A DNA stretch of 64,000 nt from Tulasnella sp. 424 (taxonomy: Eukaryota > Basidiomycota > Agaricomycetes > Cantharellales > Tulasnellaceae): the NCBI GenBank assembly GCA_019633425.1, contig WSUB01000014.1:186001-250000 (forward strand). Direction: 5' to 3'. The notes beneath the pieces were generated by a model that was not told the origin of the DNA, searched no databases, and worked only from the letters and a program-made list of their open reading frames with translations. The position numbers were made by a program, and so were the translations under genes. Below are positions 35,501 through 48,071 of the stretch, in pieces. Positions within the stretch are counted from its first letter, which is position 1; every line of letters begins with the position of its first letter.

Positions 35501-36512
35501 TGGGGATTTCTTGGTGAGTTTTTGCGTCTGAAACGAGTCCCGGCAATTTGCTAATACGACGATTTAAATAGTGGGGCGGTGCTTGGCCGAAGGGTAATAA
35601 CGTGTTGGACTGGTCCGAAGATGACTATCGGATTTCGCGAAGCGGGTTGTCACGTCCTCCAGATGTTTACATGACCACGGTTTCGCCTCTCTTCTTCGTG
35701 GTACGTACTGTTAGGGACCGAACGTACTTTATTCTCAATACTCAAGGTCTTGGCGTCTTTACAGCACTACAGCGGACGCAACTCCATCTGGCGGTCAGAC
35801 GACCATCTTTACGCCCGCCGTTGGGAGGACCTCTTTAGTCACCGCGCACTGGTCGATGCAGTGCAAATCGTTACCTGGAACGGTACGCCGTGCTTCTATG
35901 TTTTATCGTCGGACGCGTTGCTGATTCTTCGTATCCGCAGACTATGGGGAGTCCACCTACATCGGACCCATCGGAAAAGACATGCCTTCCGGCACCAATT
36001 GGGTAACAGGATTCGACCATACGCCATTCCTTCAGATGACGGGTTATTACGCATGGGCTTTCAAGACGGGCCAATACCCAACCATCACTTCCGACAAGAT
36101 ATTCTTCTGGGGCAGACCGCATTCCAAGGGTGCAAGCGCGAGTAATGACGGACTTGGCAAGCCGACCAACTGGGACTGGGTGAGTACAGCCTTCGTCGAG
36201 GACCCGCAAAAGAGTGGGGACGGTCGGCTAACCTACGTGCGGAATTTTCGTTAACAGACGAGCGATTCCCTCTGGATTGTTCTCTTCTCCACGGGTTCCG
36301 GGTCGCTTTCAGTTACGATGGGTTCTTCCTCCTCCACGTTCGGCGTCTCCGCCGGAGTCAACAAGTTCACTCTCGGACTCGCACAAGCATCCAGCGTCAC
36401 CGCTAAGTTGACTCGCAATGGCGTTCAAGTCTTCAGCGTCCAAGGAGCTGTCACATACACCGGCAGTCCTTCACAGTACAATTGGAATTACGCCGCTGCG
36501 GCTGGGCCGTAA
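32586..36512 (+). CDS. secreted alpha-1,3-glucanase: five WSC domains + GH71
   Basis: Secreted mutanase-type enzyme (GH71) that hydrolyses alpha-1,3-glucan, a fungal wall polymer. The N terminus is a signal peptide (MVTISHTLSLFSLIPIISASP). Five WSC domains follow, beginning at GWSYTNCYSDP, GWTSLGCFVDQ, TWTSVGCIADQ, GWSSVGCIVDQ and YTSLGCYRDSY. Each has the Cys pattern with YCGN or WCxN and GGSW-type ends, and domains 2-5 are joined by Ser/Thr linkers. The GH71 domain runs from about 34950: WYQTNGSNTGKVIIAHVIVG, then YTTQQWINEIKMASAQGIDAFALDFG, GFKMLLSLD, MWVQTFDGG, WSEDDYR, RRWEDLFSHR, DYGESTYIGP. The C-terminal beta module ends YNWNYAAAAGP at 36512. About eight short introns. Likely roles are wall remodelling or mycoparasitic attack. 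WSC domains probably bind polysaccharide. Confidence 0.93.
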
Positions 36513-37061
36513 ACGCTTAAAAATACCCTGTCATCCCACCCTCCTTTGTATAACACATTCTCTCGGTAAATCCTCTCGTTTAAGTTGGTTGTAGTTAGAG
36601 TTATTTGTATGGGCATTACATCTTCTAATCCTTGTGGAGATGTGGGTTTGCAGTACATATTCTGTCATCGTATCATATGTTTATTTTCACACATCCCTCA
36701 TCCTTGGGATCAGATACGAGCTGGATCAGAGAGAGAAGGTCGCCGAAGGATGCGATTAGCCCTCGTCTTAGTCAAATCTTCACTCAACACCCCCTGTCCA
36801 AATGGGACGTGGCTGGGGACCATATGTGAGATTGGGCAGGCCAAGATCATTGCGCCCATGTTTGTGCTTCTAGCAGGCGTCTCGCCCTTACCCAAACACA
36901 TATACATAGTTGGGGAATATCGACTCGATTACCTATCTCATCGTAAAAATGACCAAGGAAAGTTATGTGGTTCGTAGACTAAATACCGAGCGGGGACCCA
37001 AAAACGAGAGAACTGTGAAAGGGCAATATAATCAGAAGGAAAGGAAGGAGAGTCGTTACAG
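36513..37061. other. convergent intergenic region
   Basis: Between the stops of the glucanase and the MscS channel. T/A-rich in the first 200 bases, consistent with two 3' UTRs. No gene or repeat seen. Confidence 0.5.
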
Positions 37062-40000
37062 TTACTGAGGTGCGTTAGGTCCACCCGGCCGCATCTCATA
37101 TTCCTCCGTAGCGGGTCCCCTCGTGTCGGCTCGCGGCCGGTTTCGGGCACCTGTACTGGAGGGAGGTAATACGGTTGGGCGTGTCGGCACCTGCTTGGGG
37201 TTGGTGAGGTTGAGCTCTTCCCCTTCGCCCCAAATGTCGTCCGCCGAGTCCTTGAGAGCGGCATTTTTGTCAGCCAGATTGAAGTCGGTTCGAGGGATGA
37301 TCGGTTCCCGAATGGTTCCTCCGCCAGACTCGGCTGGAGGATGATTGCCTGAATTAACTTCTTCCCATTGGAACAAGAGTGTACTTGGCGGGACCAGCGA
37401 CGCTGAAGGAGGGAACGTCAGTATCATCTATGTGCAGCTATTCGTCCATGACATACGCATTCGGATTGCCAGAAGGTCCAAATATACCAACTTCGGCCAT
37501 CGATTGTTTCAAGCAACAAATCCACATATTACGCCGCTTCGCTGTCAAAGGATCGTCCGATTAACACGTCGCTACTATAGGCAAGTGAGAATGACCGACC
37601 TTTCAGCGCTCCCAGGTGATTATTGGACTTGTACTTGATGTCGGCTTTCAATACCATCTTCTCCTGGCCGGGAAGGTCTGGACGCCTTGTCAGCTGTATC
37701 CTCAAATGTAGAGATGGCGAACATGGTTACCCAAGACAGAAATATCGAAAACTGGCTGGAAATCGCGTCGACGACTTTCCACGAACGCGAGCATCTTGGC
37801 ACGTAACTCCTCAATCTTTTCGAAAGTAGTATCGTAAGCCACATCCATTTCGAAAGGTTCACTTTCGGGCCCGCTGCGACGATGATTCCGAATGAACTGC
37901 AAGGTTAGGTGTTGAGCTGATTGCGAAGCCAAAGTTTTCAAACGATAGTGCATCCTTCGTACCTGTTCTGTAAGAGACGAGTGTGGTGCTTGTGTAAAGC
38001 ATCCGTGTTTGTCGATAAAGATTGTAGACAGAAGTCTGATTTCCTTTACAGTGTAGGTTTCATTTCTATAATGTCGTGATCGCAGTGAGCAGAACAAGTC
38101 GCGCGTTCCGTCCGCACATGACATACCCAACCTCCACACTGTCTCCACTGTTTCGTCGAGCATAATCATCAGAATAACGACCCATTGAGAGTTGAAAGAG
38201 CTTACATATCATAGGGATGCTTAATAAACAAGAAGATGATACTCCTGGAGGTCGTATGGTGAGCGTTTGGAAGACTAGAATGGGATATTTTCTACCACGC
38301 ACGAAAGCACTTCGGAAGCTGAACCTCCGATGAGCCAGGAGAGACCTGAAAACACGATATGTGTGAATTGAAGTGGTGCAGGGTATTTGGTCACCCTCAC
38401 TCACCGAGGATAAGAGTGCCAGCTCCCGTTAGAAGATTGGTGAATGACGCATCCTGTTCGAATCATAATTCACTCGCCAGATCTCGGCCAGACAGGAAGC
38501 CGCTCGTACCAAGGAGACTGCCATGATCAAGGCGGCAACGACAACATAGAGCGACATCAGGATGTTATCCAAGCGACCGACTGCGGAGTCGATATCCTTC
38601 ATGCTTGCCGACAGACTGAGCAGTTCTCGGTGAACATCCCTAGCGACGCAATACCGAATATCTCAGCGCTTGTCCCCGAAAGAGATAATAACCACTTACA
38701 AGCAGGCCAACTCGATCTCTTCCCTGGTAGCATCGCCATTGTCATCCTTATCGAATAGTGTAAACGCTATTCTTGCTTGCTCGACATTCGGGAAAAATCG
38801 TGCAATGTCACCCAAGGTGAGCTCAGTCTTTCCTTCTTGTCGGAAAGAGTAAAACAGCCTTCGCGCAAGGAGACGCGTCTTATTCGCACTGGCGAGAGCA
38901 GTGTAGACTTTGGCTTCTGGTGAACTTGGCTGGAGCGTTGAACTGCCGGTGATTTCGCTGGCAACGTTGCCCAAGGCCGTCGTTGCACCTTCTGCCACGC
39001 CTCTGAAACCTTTCAAAACATTCTTGAAGATCTTCTTGGGGTTTACGATAGGGCCTTTGCTTGCCTCTCCATCCTTGAGGGTGTCCGTTCGATCAGGAAG
39101 GTCGGATGAGTTTGCATACAAAATCACTAGACACTTTATATTCATTTTCTGCTCCGCGATGCGATCTGAATTGTCGAAGTTAAGGTTGTTCAGCGGCGTG
39201 TCCAGATATAATCGAGAATAGACGACACTAGCCTGCATAACTTCGTTGGTGGAACTTGTAAGCGATAAATTGGATGGCAAACTTCTCAGCCAGTAGCACA
39301 GCAGTGCAAAGCATGATGCCGAAAAGCAGCTGCGCGATGATACTAAGGATTTTGCCCGAGGTCGGGAATTGCGCCTCATCAGTGTCGGTGATTTTGGTCC
39401 TGATCAGTGGTTGATAGGAGATCCAGGAAGCAAGGGCCCAGGCGTAGAGGGCGATATAACTGTCGAGCATACATACGTGTTCAGCTTGCTAAGTAGCCTA
39501 ACTGCCTCAGGTCACCAACCGGTTCAAGGCCTCGAACCACCCGATATAATGCCTTGAGGAGACAGCTGCGATGCCAATGGTCCTGAGGTAAATTGCGTCA
39601 AAATTTTAACCCGTTCGCGGGAGAGCGAACGACTGACCAACGAAGGATTTTCGGGAGGATCATAGAGAAAGCGAGTGCTCCCCACCAGCCTCCCCACAGG
39701 ACGGTAAGCCAAATACTCCACCAAACGAGCTTTACGTGCCACACGTTTGCGTTAGGAGCCGCGGTAAGACCAACAATTCCTGGTATCCAAACTGGACAAA
39801 ACAAGCGGTAAGTAACAAATAGGATGATCTTCCCTGACAAACGTACGTATTGCAGCAAGAGGTACGATGTATCTATTTCAGGAGCCATAAGACCTTGGAG
39901 TGAATGCGACAAGCTGTATGGGCACTTACAGTATCCATCGAGTGACTGAAGGTTCATCATACGCATTGTCAGTCTGTATGTCTGTCACTAAGGTTCATAC

Positions 40001-40669
40001 TGGACTAACCTATTGATAAGTTCAGTAAATACTGAAGAGATGTCAGCCATAATGATTATGCGGTCGAATGGGCGGTAACTTACGGCGTAAACGCGCCCAA
40101 CTGGGGTGGTCTTCAGTGGATAATCATTAGTGGCTGAATCGCCTCTACGAATTTATTAGAAATTACGCACGACGAAATCCCCATCTGCGAACTTGAGGTG
40201 CTGTATGAAAGGGTCAAGCGTGAGATGTTGGGCGTGGTGACAACGCTGGACAACGACTTGCCGCTTCAGAGGCGTTCCGGGTGTCATAGGTCTCGGCAGC
40301 GGACAGCATGTCGAAACTTGTCAGCCGGTTCATAGTTGTGCTGGGATGCTTGGTATGTTTCTTCTCATCCAGCTTTTGGAATGAGCCTCCTGCATGCTTG
40401 TCATCCGAGGTGACGGGCGTTTGAGTGCCACTTGCGTTGGCTCGATAACGTTGTGAGATGCTTGATGCACTGTTCCCGAAATGAGCATGACGCTCAGGGG
40501 GATACCGCGCAGCAGCTTGACCATTGAGGTTGGTTTGTGAGCCAAAAGGATCTGGCGGTATATGGGCTGGAGGATAGGTAGTCTGAGGGGACGTACCCTC
40601 GTCCGAGTCTCCTGAAGGACGGACGTCGATTGAGTGGTATCGCTGAGGAGATGGAGGTGGAAACGACAT
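37062..40669 (-). CDS. MscS-family mechanosensitive channel with EF hand
   Basis: Fungal MscS-like channel of the Msy1/Msy2 type, which sits in ER or cortical membranes and releases ions under hypo-osmotic stress. The start is ATG at 40669 (MSFPPPSPQRYHSID); the cytosolic N terminus is Pro/Ser-rich. Conserved parts in order: PVWIPGIVGLTAAPNANVW with VWWSIWLTVLWGGWWGAL (first TM pair), ALASWISYQPLIRT, GIMLCTAVLLAEKFAIQF, a long cytosolic insert, then a canonical EF hand FDKDDNGDATREEIE. After it come the pore-lining and MscS beta-domain parts (KHPYDIGDSVEVG across a splice, then YTVKEIRLLSTIF). The C terminus is hydrophilic, ending GPNAPQ. Many introns of 50-80 bases. EF-hand Ca2+ gating is known for this family. 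The gene seems complete. Confidence 0.88.
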
Positions 40670-40940
40670 GGGAGTTGGCAACGAAGAACGAAAAGAAAAG
40701 AAGGTGGTGATCCAGTCACTAAAGCCCAGTCTTCGAAGTGAACGAAGGGGTCGACGATGGGCCTTGGATGGTCGAAGAACTTCGCAGCGCCGAAGAGGAG
40801 TAAAAATAAGGAGTGCAGTCGTGAATAGAACGAAATTCCGAATAGGTCAGCGATTTTGGCTTGTTTGTTCCCGCGGCTGATCAAACACCGTTTGGTTCAA
40901 CTTTCCAACACTCCCTTCCCATCCCTTCATCTCCTTCCCA
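40670..40940. promoter_or_regulatory. 271-base divergent promoter (MscS / disordered protein)
   Basis: The two start codons are 271 bases apart and point outward. The plus-strand side near 40880-40940 is C/T-rich (CTTTCCAACACTCCC), a typical transcription-start signature. Coordinated expression of the two genes is possible but not shown. Confidence 0.5.
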
Positions 40941-43449
40941 ATGCTTCGCTTGATCGGCAGGTCCAAAACCAAGAAATTCGAAAAAGAAACAAAAGATGCA
41001 AAACCCAAGGAACTGGTGAAGAGAAAACCTGTCAAAGAACGGTCCCCAGCGAGACCTCCTCCAGTGGAGGCTCCGTCAGAGCTGCAGGTAGCCAGGGCAG
41101 ATGCCTTTAAGAAGACTCATGCCGTCCAAGAGAAAGGCTTGCCGTCTTTTGCCGAGTTTGGTACCAAGGACATGCTGCTCTACGAAGACGATTCCGACGA
41201 GGACGAACCAGGCAATGACCGCGAACCAACTTTAAAGGCTGGTTTGATGGTGCCTGGCCAAGACGACCGAAGAGGGAGAGGACGACACTCTGCAGGAAGT
41301 GGCTCAGCATACAGTCGGTCACCTAGTCCACAGCTTATGCCTCCGTCGCGAGATCCATCACCCATGGGACGCGTTCCTAGTCCTCACGTTAGTCCGCTGA
41401 GGGAACGGTCGTACGCCTACGACCAGTATCAACACTCGCCACAGCATGGCACGGGCCAAAATTTAGGCTCTTACTACTCAGACAGGCCGGCCGCGGATCC
41501 GGCTTGGCGTTCTTCGTCTTATGGTCAGTTCATTGCGTACAAAAGACGGTTGGTTTGTCGGCTGACCCTCTTCGGCAGACCCTTATGGGCCCCAAACAAC
41601 ACCCAACTCTTACCACCAACCAACTTCTGCGTATCCACAAGACTATTACACGTCTGCAAACCCTGGAGGCTACGACTATCGAACTCCGAACAGCGGTGAT
41701 CCATACGGGCTTGCTCCCCAAATGCCACCATATACAGCTCCCCCTCAACTCCACGATCCTTATCGACAACCAGTCCATCCCCCGACCCACTGGAACGATG
41801 TTCAACCGCAGTATCCCTCGCCTTCAACAGACCGATACTACGCGTCGCCCGGCCATTCTCACCAGCGGGCACAGTCCTATGATCAGCCAGCGTATTACGG
41901 GCAAGCGGGAAGTCCAGCTCGCTACCCTCCATCCCAGGCTCCATCAGTACCTCACCAAGCTGGAGCTTGGGGCGCTGAAGTGTATGAGGACCCCAGAGCA
42001 CGGCAGTATTCTCAGACGAACGCCTGGCAAAACCCAGCATCGGGATATACGCCGCCTCACCATCAATCTTTCCCAACGAGACAAGCTCCCTCTCCCCAGC
42101 CCTATGCGCATCACCACAGATCGCACACAGTCGATGCTGGGATTCCCTACTACAGCGCTACACCCGCTCCTCCGGCTCCTTCGAACCCTCTTCCAACTCG
42201 TGCCTCCGAACACCAGCTTCGCTCTCAGCAATGGGACCACCAAGCGCTAGATCAACAAATTCGGAGAAGAACGTACTCTCTGCAACAACCTGATTCGAGA
42301 GTTTACCAGGAGGAGTACGATGTGCGAGCGCAGCGGACTGGTCGTCATTCCGACTGTACTCAGCAAGATCCCCGTACCCAACCGGCGACGCAGCCAGCCT
42401 ACGGGTCGCAGCAATATCCACAGCCAACCAGCCAGCAGGTTTCCCGCTCCAATACGCGTCGACGAGTAGAGAGCATGACAACCCAGCTTGAGCGGACCCA
42501 CATCAGTTCTCCCGCTCGGCCTGCGTCAAGACAGGAACCCGCCAGCAGGCTCTCGATTTACCATACTCCATCAGATTCACGCTCTCGTGACAGTTTTGAC
42601 TTTTCGTCTTCTTCCGAGGTGGATGTTTCACCTTCACCTTCACCCGCACCCAGGAGACATCGCCAAAGAACCTCCTCGCTGGTCGATGGCAGACCACAGA
42701 GCGTATATCCTCCATCGGATCCGCGCACATCGCTCCAGGCCCTCCCGGAAGAAGGTTACACCTATAATGAGCCGGAAGGGCGCCATGGAGCTGGCGGATA
42801 CCACCAAAACTACGAACGTGAACGAACCAAACAGCTTCCAGACCCAGTCCGGTCTACCCCACGTGAGATCAGCACGTTCGAAGAGCCCAGTCCAGGCCCG
42901 ACACTGCAAGACATACGTAGAAAAGCGACAAGAAGGTACACCGAAGCACCTCGAGAGATTGAGGACAGGCACCGTTCTCGTGCGAGACATTCTGAAGTGT
43001 CGGGGACAAACCAATACCAGCAAGACTACTCCGACAGAGGGCGGGAACTTCCACAGCCCACTGAACCTTATTCAAGAGAGCCAAGCACCGCGGGATACGA
43101 ACCCGAAAACATCAGTCACTACTCCCAAGTCCAAACGAACGTGGATCACCAGTATTCCGCCAGCGCCGCCCCACAGCAATACATCCACGAAAGCGATCGA
43201 TCCTCACCATCCAAACCTTCTCGAGAATCACAGATGTACGAGTCTCAGACCAGATCGCACACATTGTATGACGAGCCTGAGGAGTCGGTGCCGGCGCCAC
43301 CACCACCTTCGCGGACTCCCGCCCCCACAACCCCGCACCGACGTCGAACGGTCGTTCTCAACGGGCCTAGAGGGCCAAGATCGCCTCCGACCCAGAACAT
43401 TTTGAGCTCCAGCAGCCCTGCCGCTAGAGTCTCGCTTGCTCGGGCTTGA
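40941..43449 (+). CDS. large disordered Pro/Gln/Ser-rich protein
   Basis: Exons 40941-41523 and 41579-43449 join in frame to 817 residues. It begins MLRLIGRSKTKKFEKETKDA, very basic. A short conserved-looking acidic patch follows, with LPSFAEFGTKDMLLYEDDSD. The remaining 650 residues are low complexity, rich in Pro, Gln, Tyr, Ser and Arg, with repeated PSPQ-, SPSP- and YxxP-like segments. There is no TM, signal peptide or catalytic motif. Intrinsic disorder of this kind suits a scaffold, an RNA-associated or a cytoskeleton-associated protein, but I do not recognise a family. The basic N-terminal plus FAEFGTKDMLLYEDDSD block is the best handle for a homology search. Confidence 0.8.
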
Positions 43450-43877
43450 TGGGACGGACGGATGAAACAAAAGCGGAAGTGGAGGTGCATCGATGAGCTC
43501 CGTCCGGGTTCGGTTTTTCTCGCGAACCGGGATCTTTTCCTTCTACGCCCCTGCCACAAAATCGCTCTGCAATCTTCTTTGCGGGGGAGTGTATCATTCT
43601 CTGATTTCATTAAACACCAAAACAGCTTGTTACACTATCTCACATGCTATCTCTTCTGTCTACCACTCTCGCTGTCGCATCTGCGATTTCGGACCTTGCT
43701 CTAGGCAAACTTCCCGGAACCAGCTTACATTTGATTGTCTCCTATACACTATAATCCCCCCCAGAACAATAAATGTATAGTAGACCAGAACGAATAAGAT
43801 TAGGAAAAACAAAATATGGACACATTATTTTATACGTTTGGGAAGAGTCGATCGGTCCAAAGAGCCATGACGTGGAA

Positions 43878-46432
43878 TCAGCTCCTGATAGCAGCAAATC
43901 GCAGAAGACCACCTTCCGATTCGTGAGCTGAGGGCGATGGTGTCGGACTGGAAGAACTTCCGCCATGTCTCCGAGGTTTGAATATCAGAACCAAAATAAG
44001 CCCCACGATGATGAGGAGCAAGAGGAAGATGCACTTCCGTCGACCAATGTTCTTTTGGTACCTGTCACAATAGACACACTTCAGCAAGTGAAAAAAAATA
44101 ATACCGTAAACGAATTAACGAACTTTGTTGCAACGTCCAGATCCTTCGCAGCCTCTTGCACGTGTATCGCAGTCTGTTCCATGTTGTACTCGACCGAGTC
44201 CAGAATCGTCCCTTGGTCGATGACGAGATTCGACAAATCTTTGAAGACCTCGGCCAGCGAAGCGATCGATTTGGCGATTTCCGTAATCTCTCGTGAACGG
44301 GTCTCGAGGTTTGGGTCGGCATTCACGAGCTGTTGTTGCTGTTGTTGCTGCTGCGGGTGTTGAGTTTGCCTCGACTTCAGCTGCGATCGGGACTATGTGT
44401 ATGTGTGCGGGGTAAGAAACCAGCGCATCGTAAAGTTTGGGGCCGATTCAATGGGTCGAGAGAGATCGGAGTCGGGCGTGCGTGGTGAGAAGGATTGAGG
44501 AATGAATGACATAATATGGCGTGCCGTAGGCAAAAAAAAATTCATCGAACAGCAGACCCGAACGATAGGGCGAGAAGAGAAAAAGGAATGTGAATCCCAT
44601 CGTCAGCGCATTGATCGAGTAAAACGGGTTCCTCCGAACGGGTCGGGGTAGGGGAGTGGGGGTAGAGAGAGGGTCGCAAGGAAGAACGTGGTGGCTGTTG
44701 GCGAGTTTGAACTTACCGCTTCCACGTCCTCTTGAAGAGCCGTAAGGCTGTCAGAACCCTTGAGCGTTATAGCGCCCGATGCAACGAGGAGGTCTTGGTT
44801 CTTGATGGCATGGCCCTGGAGCGCTAAGGAGATTGCCGAGGCGGAAAACGACTGGGTTAGACTGTGATGCATGCTGATGGTGAAAGTGAGGAGATATGCG
44901 CAATAAAAAGGGATATATGGTCCGCGAACAAGGGATCCGACCTCCATACTCGGGTCTCTACACGAGCGGCGTGGACCGAGGGGTGAGTCGGCTCGGAGGA
45001 ACCGTATCGATTCACGAAAATGAGCCGATCATCCGGAGAGTAAGGACCGGCGACAATGAAGGGCGGGACAATTGAAGGCCCCTTAAGCAAGTCAAAAACC
45101 GTGCGTGCGTGTGTACGTGGAAACACGGATAAGGGGGAGGAGGGGAGGAGAGGGAAGAGGTACTCTCCCGAGCTCCCGCGTATTCCGATATACGCCTATC
45201 AGAAGCGCGCGAGGCAAAGGGAGAGACAGGACAAAAAAGCCCAAATAACAAACTCACTCTGCATATACACACGCTGCTTCTTCCTAAACGTGTTACTGAG
45301 ATCCTGAACTTTGGCAGCCAAACCACGTTGCACATTTTGAGCCGCGAGGACTTGATGTCGGGAGGGAGGTCCGGAGGAAGAACTTGGAGGGAAAGTGTGA
45401 GATTCTCCTCCGGATGATGACGACGAGGATCCTGGGGAGATTTGTTGTATCAGGGCCTGGCATTTCCGAAAGTCCTGTCGATTCGGAAGGAGTCGTCCCA
45501 GGTTTAATGTGAGTCGGTTGTTGTTTTTGACGTAAAACGAGATAAGGGAAGAAAGAATGAAAAGTGTAGGTCGGGGTTTAAGTGTCGGATATGGAGAATT
45601 AAGAAGGAGTGCGGGTTAGAGAAAAAGGTTCATGATGGAGGAGAGAGAGACATTAGATGGGGGAAGTGCTAACCCGAGTGATGTCGGTGGTCAAGGTCTC
45701 GATTTCACGTTCTTCCGCACTGCGGTCTGCGAATCCAGGCAATGCATGTTTAGCGTGAAGCTTGTCTAGCTGAGCGACTGGGTTGGGTCGAAAAAGAACG
45801 AGCAGCCAAGGCAAATCGTATAAACACAAAATTTCAATTCGTTAATGACAGGGTGAGTGCTTTCTTAGGCATGCCGGGGGTGCTCACTTTTGGATTTGGT
45901 TCGGCCGAGGGTTTCGTTCACTCGTTCAGAGATGTCTACCCTATGTCGTATGCGCAATGAGAAATTTCATTCACGAATATAAGTTGCCGTGTGGGGTAAA
46001 CTTGCTTCGTTATTGCAAGCCACCTGGCATTCAGCCGTAGGAAAGATCGGGAAAGAAGACGTACCAATTTGGGGGTTCTGGATTGAGCGTAATGGCTACA
46101 TGGTTGGGGGACAGCCGCCCACCGGCTGCGGTCGGACCACCACCACTGCTCGCAACGCCGGATAAAAGTCCTTGGCTTTCTTCGTTGGCAGTTGCGGGAG
46201 CGTCTATTCCATATGCAGAGTCCGGATCGTAGCCTAGACTGTATCGACGTGCTGAGGTGCGTGGCGGCCGCACAGACGACGCTCGGATGGAGAGGAAGAA
46301 GTTGGTCCGCGATCGAGTGACTGGGTCCGATGCTGCTGCAATCGCTGCATTCACTGAGGTTGATGTTGCGGATAACGATGCTGAGGTGGTAGCAGTGAGT
46401 CGAGAGCTCTCGCCGGCGCCCCAGGTGTTCAT
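43878..46432 (-). CDS. tlg2: t-SNARE TLG2 / syntaxin-16 homologue
   Basis: Qa-SNARE of the trans-Golgi/endosome pathway. From ATG at 46432 the N terminus reads MNTWGAGESSRLTATT, then RSRTNFFLSIRASSV, the Tlg2-type start that in yeast precedes the Habc domain. Further exons give VDISERVNETLGRTKSK, VAQLDKLHAKHALPGF and DFRKCQALIQQI, a Ser-rich insert, then QGHAIKNQDLLVASG. After a run of eight Gln comes the SNARE helix (NADPNLETRSREITEIAKSI to VFKDLSNLVIDQGTILDSVEYN) with the zero-layer Gln in IDQGT. The single C-terminal TM anchor is CIFLLLLIIVGLILVLIF, followed by a 25-residue luminal tail. Introns here are longer than elsewhere (one near 44830-45257 is about 430 bases). The gene looks intact. 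Confidence 0.92.
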
Positions 46433-47658
46433 GTATATTGCGAGTTAGTTGGGTCTCTCTACAACGTCAGTGCGATGGGGAATACGGAGTTAAGACGGTC
46501 AAACGGATCCGTCGAAATCGAAATTTCGACACCATACCCACCAAAAGCGCCTGAAATCACGGCTGAGTTTCATCCGTATAGCCATGTCATATCTAATCGT
46601 GCTGACGGTCTCTTCGTAATCCCAAGACACCGATATGGTGGAGGCGATGAGAGGGGGGAGAGTGTAACGCGCCATCGAACAGCCGCCCAACGACCGATGC
46701 CCGTTCCATGGCCGTTTTCTTAGAAACCAACAGCGCTTTTTCTTCCCTTCTGACACACGCCAATTTATCGCCAAGCCTCGGATACCTTTTGACAGACACC
46801 CCCTTCTTCTATTTTACGCCAAACACAAACACAAGAAACGCGCGAAATGGCTTCATTTTGGCGCTCCTTGTTGTTTCTCTGCCCTTTCGTTCTCATCGGG
46901 GTAACTGTTCGATACTTTGGAAAGTTTCGGCAGAGGTGAGTACACACGGCAAATCATGATTGTTTCGTCCTCGGCCGGCACGATCGTTCGTGGGCTGTAA
47001 AGAAAGGAGGGGAGGAGGCAAGAACGAAACGGGGGTGATGACGATGATGATCATTTCTCGATGGCGGCACACTCGTTCGAAACTGATAGTAGGAAATCGC
47101 AAGTCGAAACGCCAATTAGGGGACTCTGTGCGTGGTCCCACGTTGTTGGTAGGAGGAGGCTCATCTCCCTACCCCGGCACTCCTTGCCGGGTCCAAAGGG
47201 AAAAGCCGCCAGTACCCCTTCTGAAAAGAAACGCGCACCAAAGGGAAGCCAACGTGACACACTGCACCCACCTCCCCTCAGCTAACCACATTCCCTGACC
47301 CGACTCCCCCGTTCCACTCCCTTGGGTTTTCTCTTGAGCCACATCACCTCTAAATACATTTCCTTCAACTCTCCCTTCTTTCAAGTCTATAAAGACCCGC
47401 CCCTCCCAACTCCCCCCCTTCCCTTACCCTACTAGCTCCCCCCCATCTCTCCTCCATTCCCCGACTCTCTCCTTCCCCCGGAATATCCAAGTTGCTTCCC
47501 CGCACCTCGGAATCCCGCCATTTGCACAAAGTTCGCTGACTCTCTTATCGCCACGCTCAACCTCCGCATTTGCCATAATCGCTCGGATATAAGGAATCAC
47601 TTCACTCCGACCGACCCCCCCCCCCCACTCTTCAATCTCTTTCAACCCGTGAAAAAAG
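46433..47658. promoter_or_regulatory. divergent intergenic region, TLG2 / Cys-rich gene
   Basis: 1.2 kb between outward-pointing starts. The right half (47280-47640) is strongly C/T-rich and includes a run of 12 C at 47625-47636. GATATAAGG at 47586-47594 is a TATA-like box about 70 bases before the Cys-rich gene. A 30-codon hydrophobic frame at 46848 (MASFWRSLLFLCPFVLIG) ends at a possible splice donor but finds no partner exon. Confidence 0.45.
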
Positions 47659-48071
47659 ATGTGCCGCGAAATCACGTATGTTCCTTTGTCTTGGAAATGA
47701 CTTGTTGCCAGACCACTGACGGCGGGTTGTTTCTTCCAGCGAGGGTACCCGCTACGCTTGCGAACACTATGTACCAACGTTCTGGGTACGCTCTTCTCCG
47801 CCGTCGCTATGTTGTTTACACCAACCTGACCTCGCATTCTCTTTCATCCATACAGGCTGCAATCTGGGACTGCAATCTGAAGCACTGCACAAAGAGCCAG
47901 CGCCACCCATCCGACTGCCGCTCTGCAACTTGCTTAGCAGTGAGTGCCGTTGTCTACCCCAGCCAGCCGGCCGTTACCGACCTTTCTTTGTCGATATAGC
48001 ATTTCGGTCCTGGGGTAGAAAAAGTCGTTCAATATCAAGAAAAGCAATGCCCGAGCTGCCGACAGCGATGA
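47659..48071 (+). CDS. Cys-rich mini-protein, MCxx family (copy A)
   Basis: Four exons, 47659-47675, 47740-47785, 47856-47939 and 48000-48071, join to 72 residues. The protein starts MCREITEGTRYACEHYV, continues AAIWDCNLKHCTKSQRHP with CRSATCLA, and ends EKQCPSCRQR. Nine Cys and three His occur in CxxC-like pairs (CPSC) and CX4-5C spacings, which suggests a small zinc-binding fold. There is no signal peptide, so it is probably intracellular. Splice sites are GT-AG and phases fit. A homologue (copy B) lies 8.1 kb downstream on the same strand with the same intron positions. I know no assigned function; similar short proteins are often left unannotated because exon 1 is only 17 bases. Confidence 0.78.

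Noticed and set aside
42488..43405. 305-codon open frame on the plus strand
   Set aside because: It overlaps the exon of the 817-residue disordered protein in another frame; codon bias of the Pro/Gln-rich gene opens it. No domain is visible.
46848..46936. Short hydrophobic frame starting MASFWRSLLFLC
   Set aside because: It ends at a possible splice donor, but no in-phase downstream exon or conservation can be shown, so it is not called as a gene.
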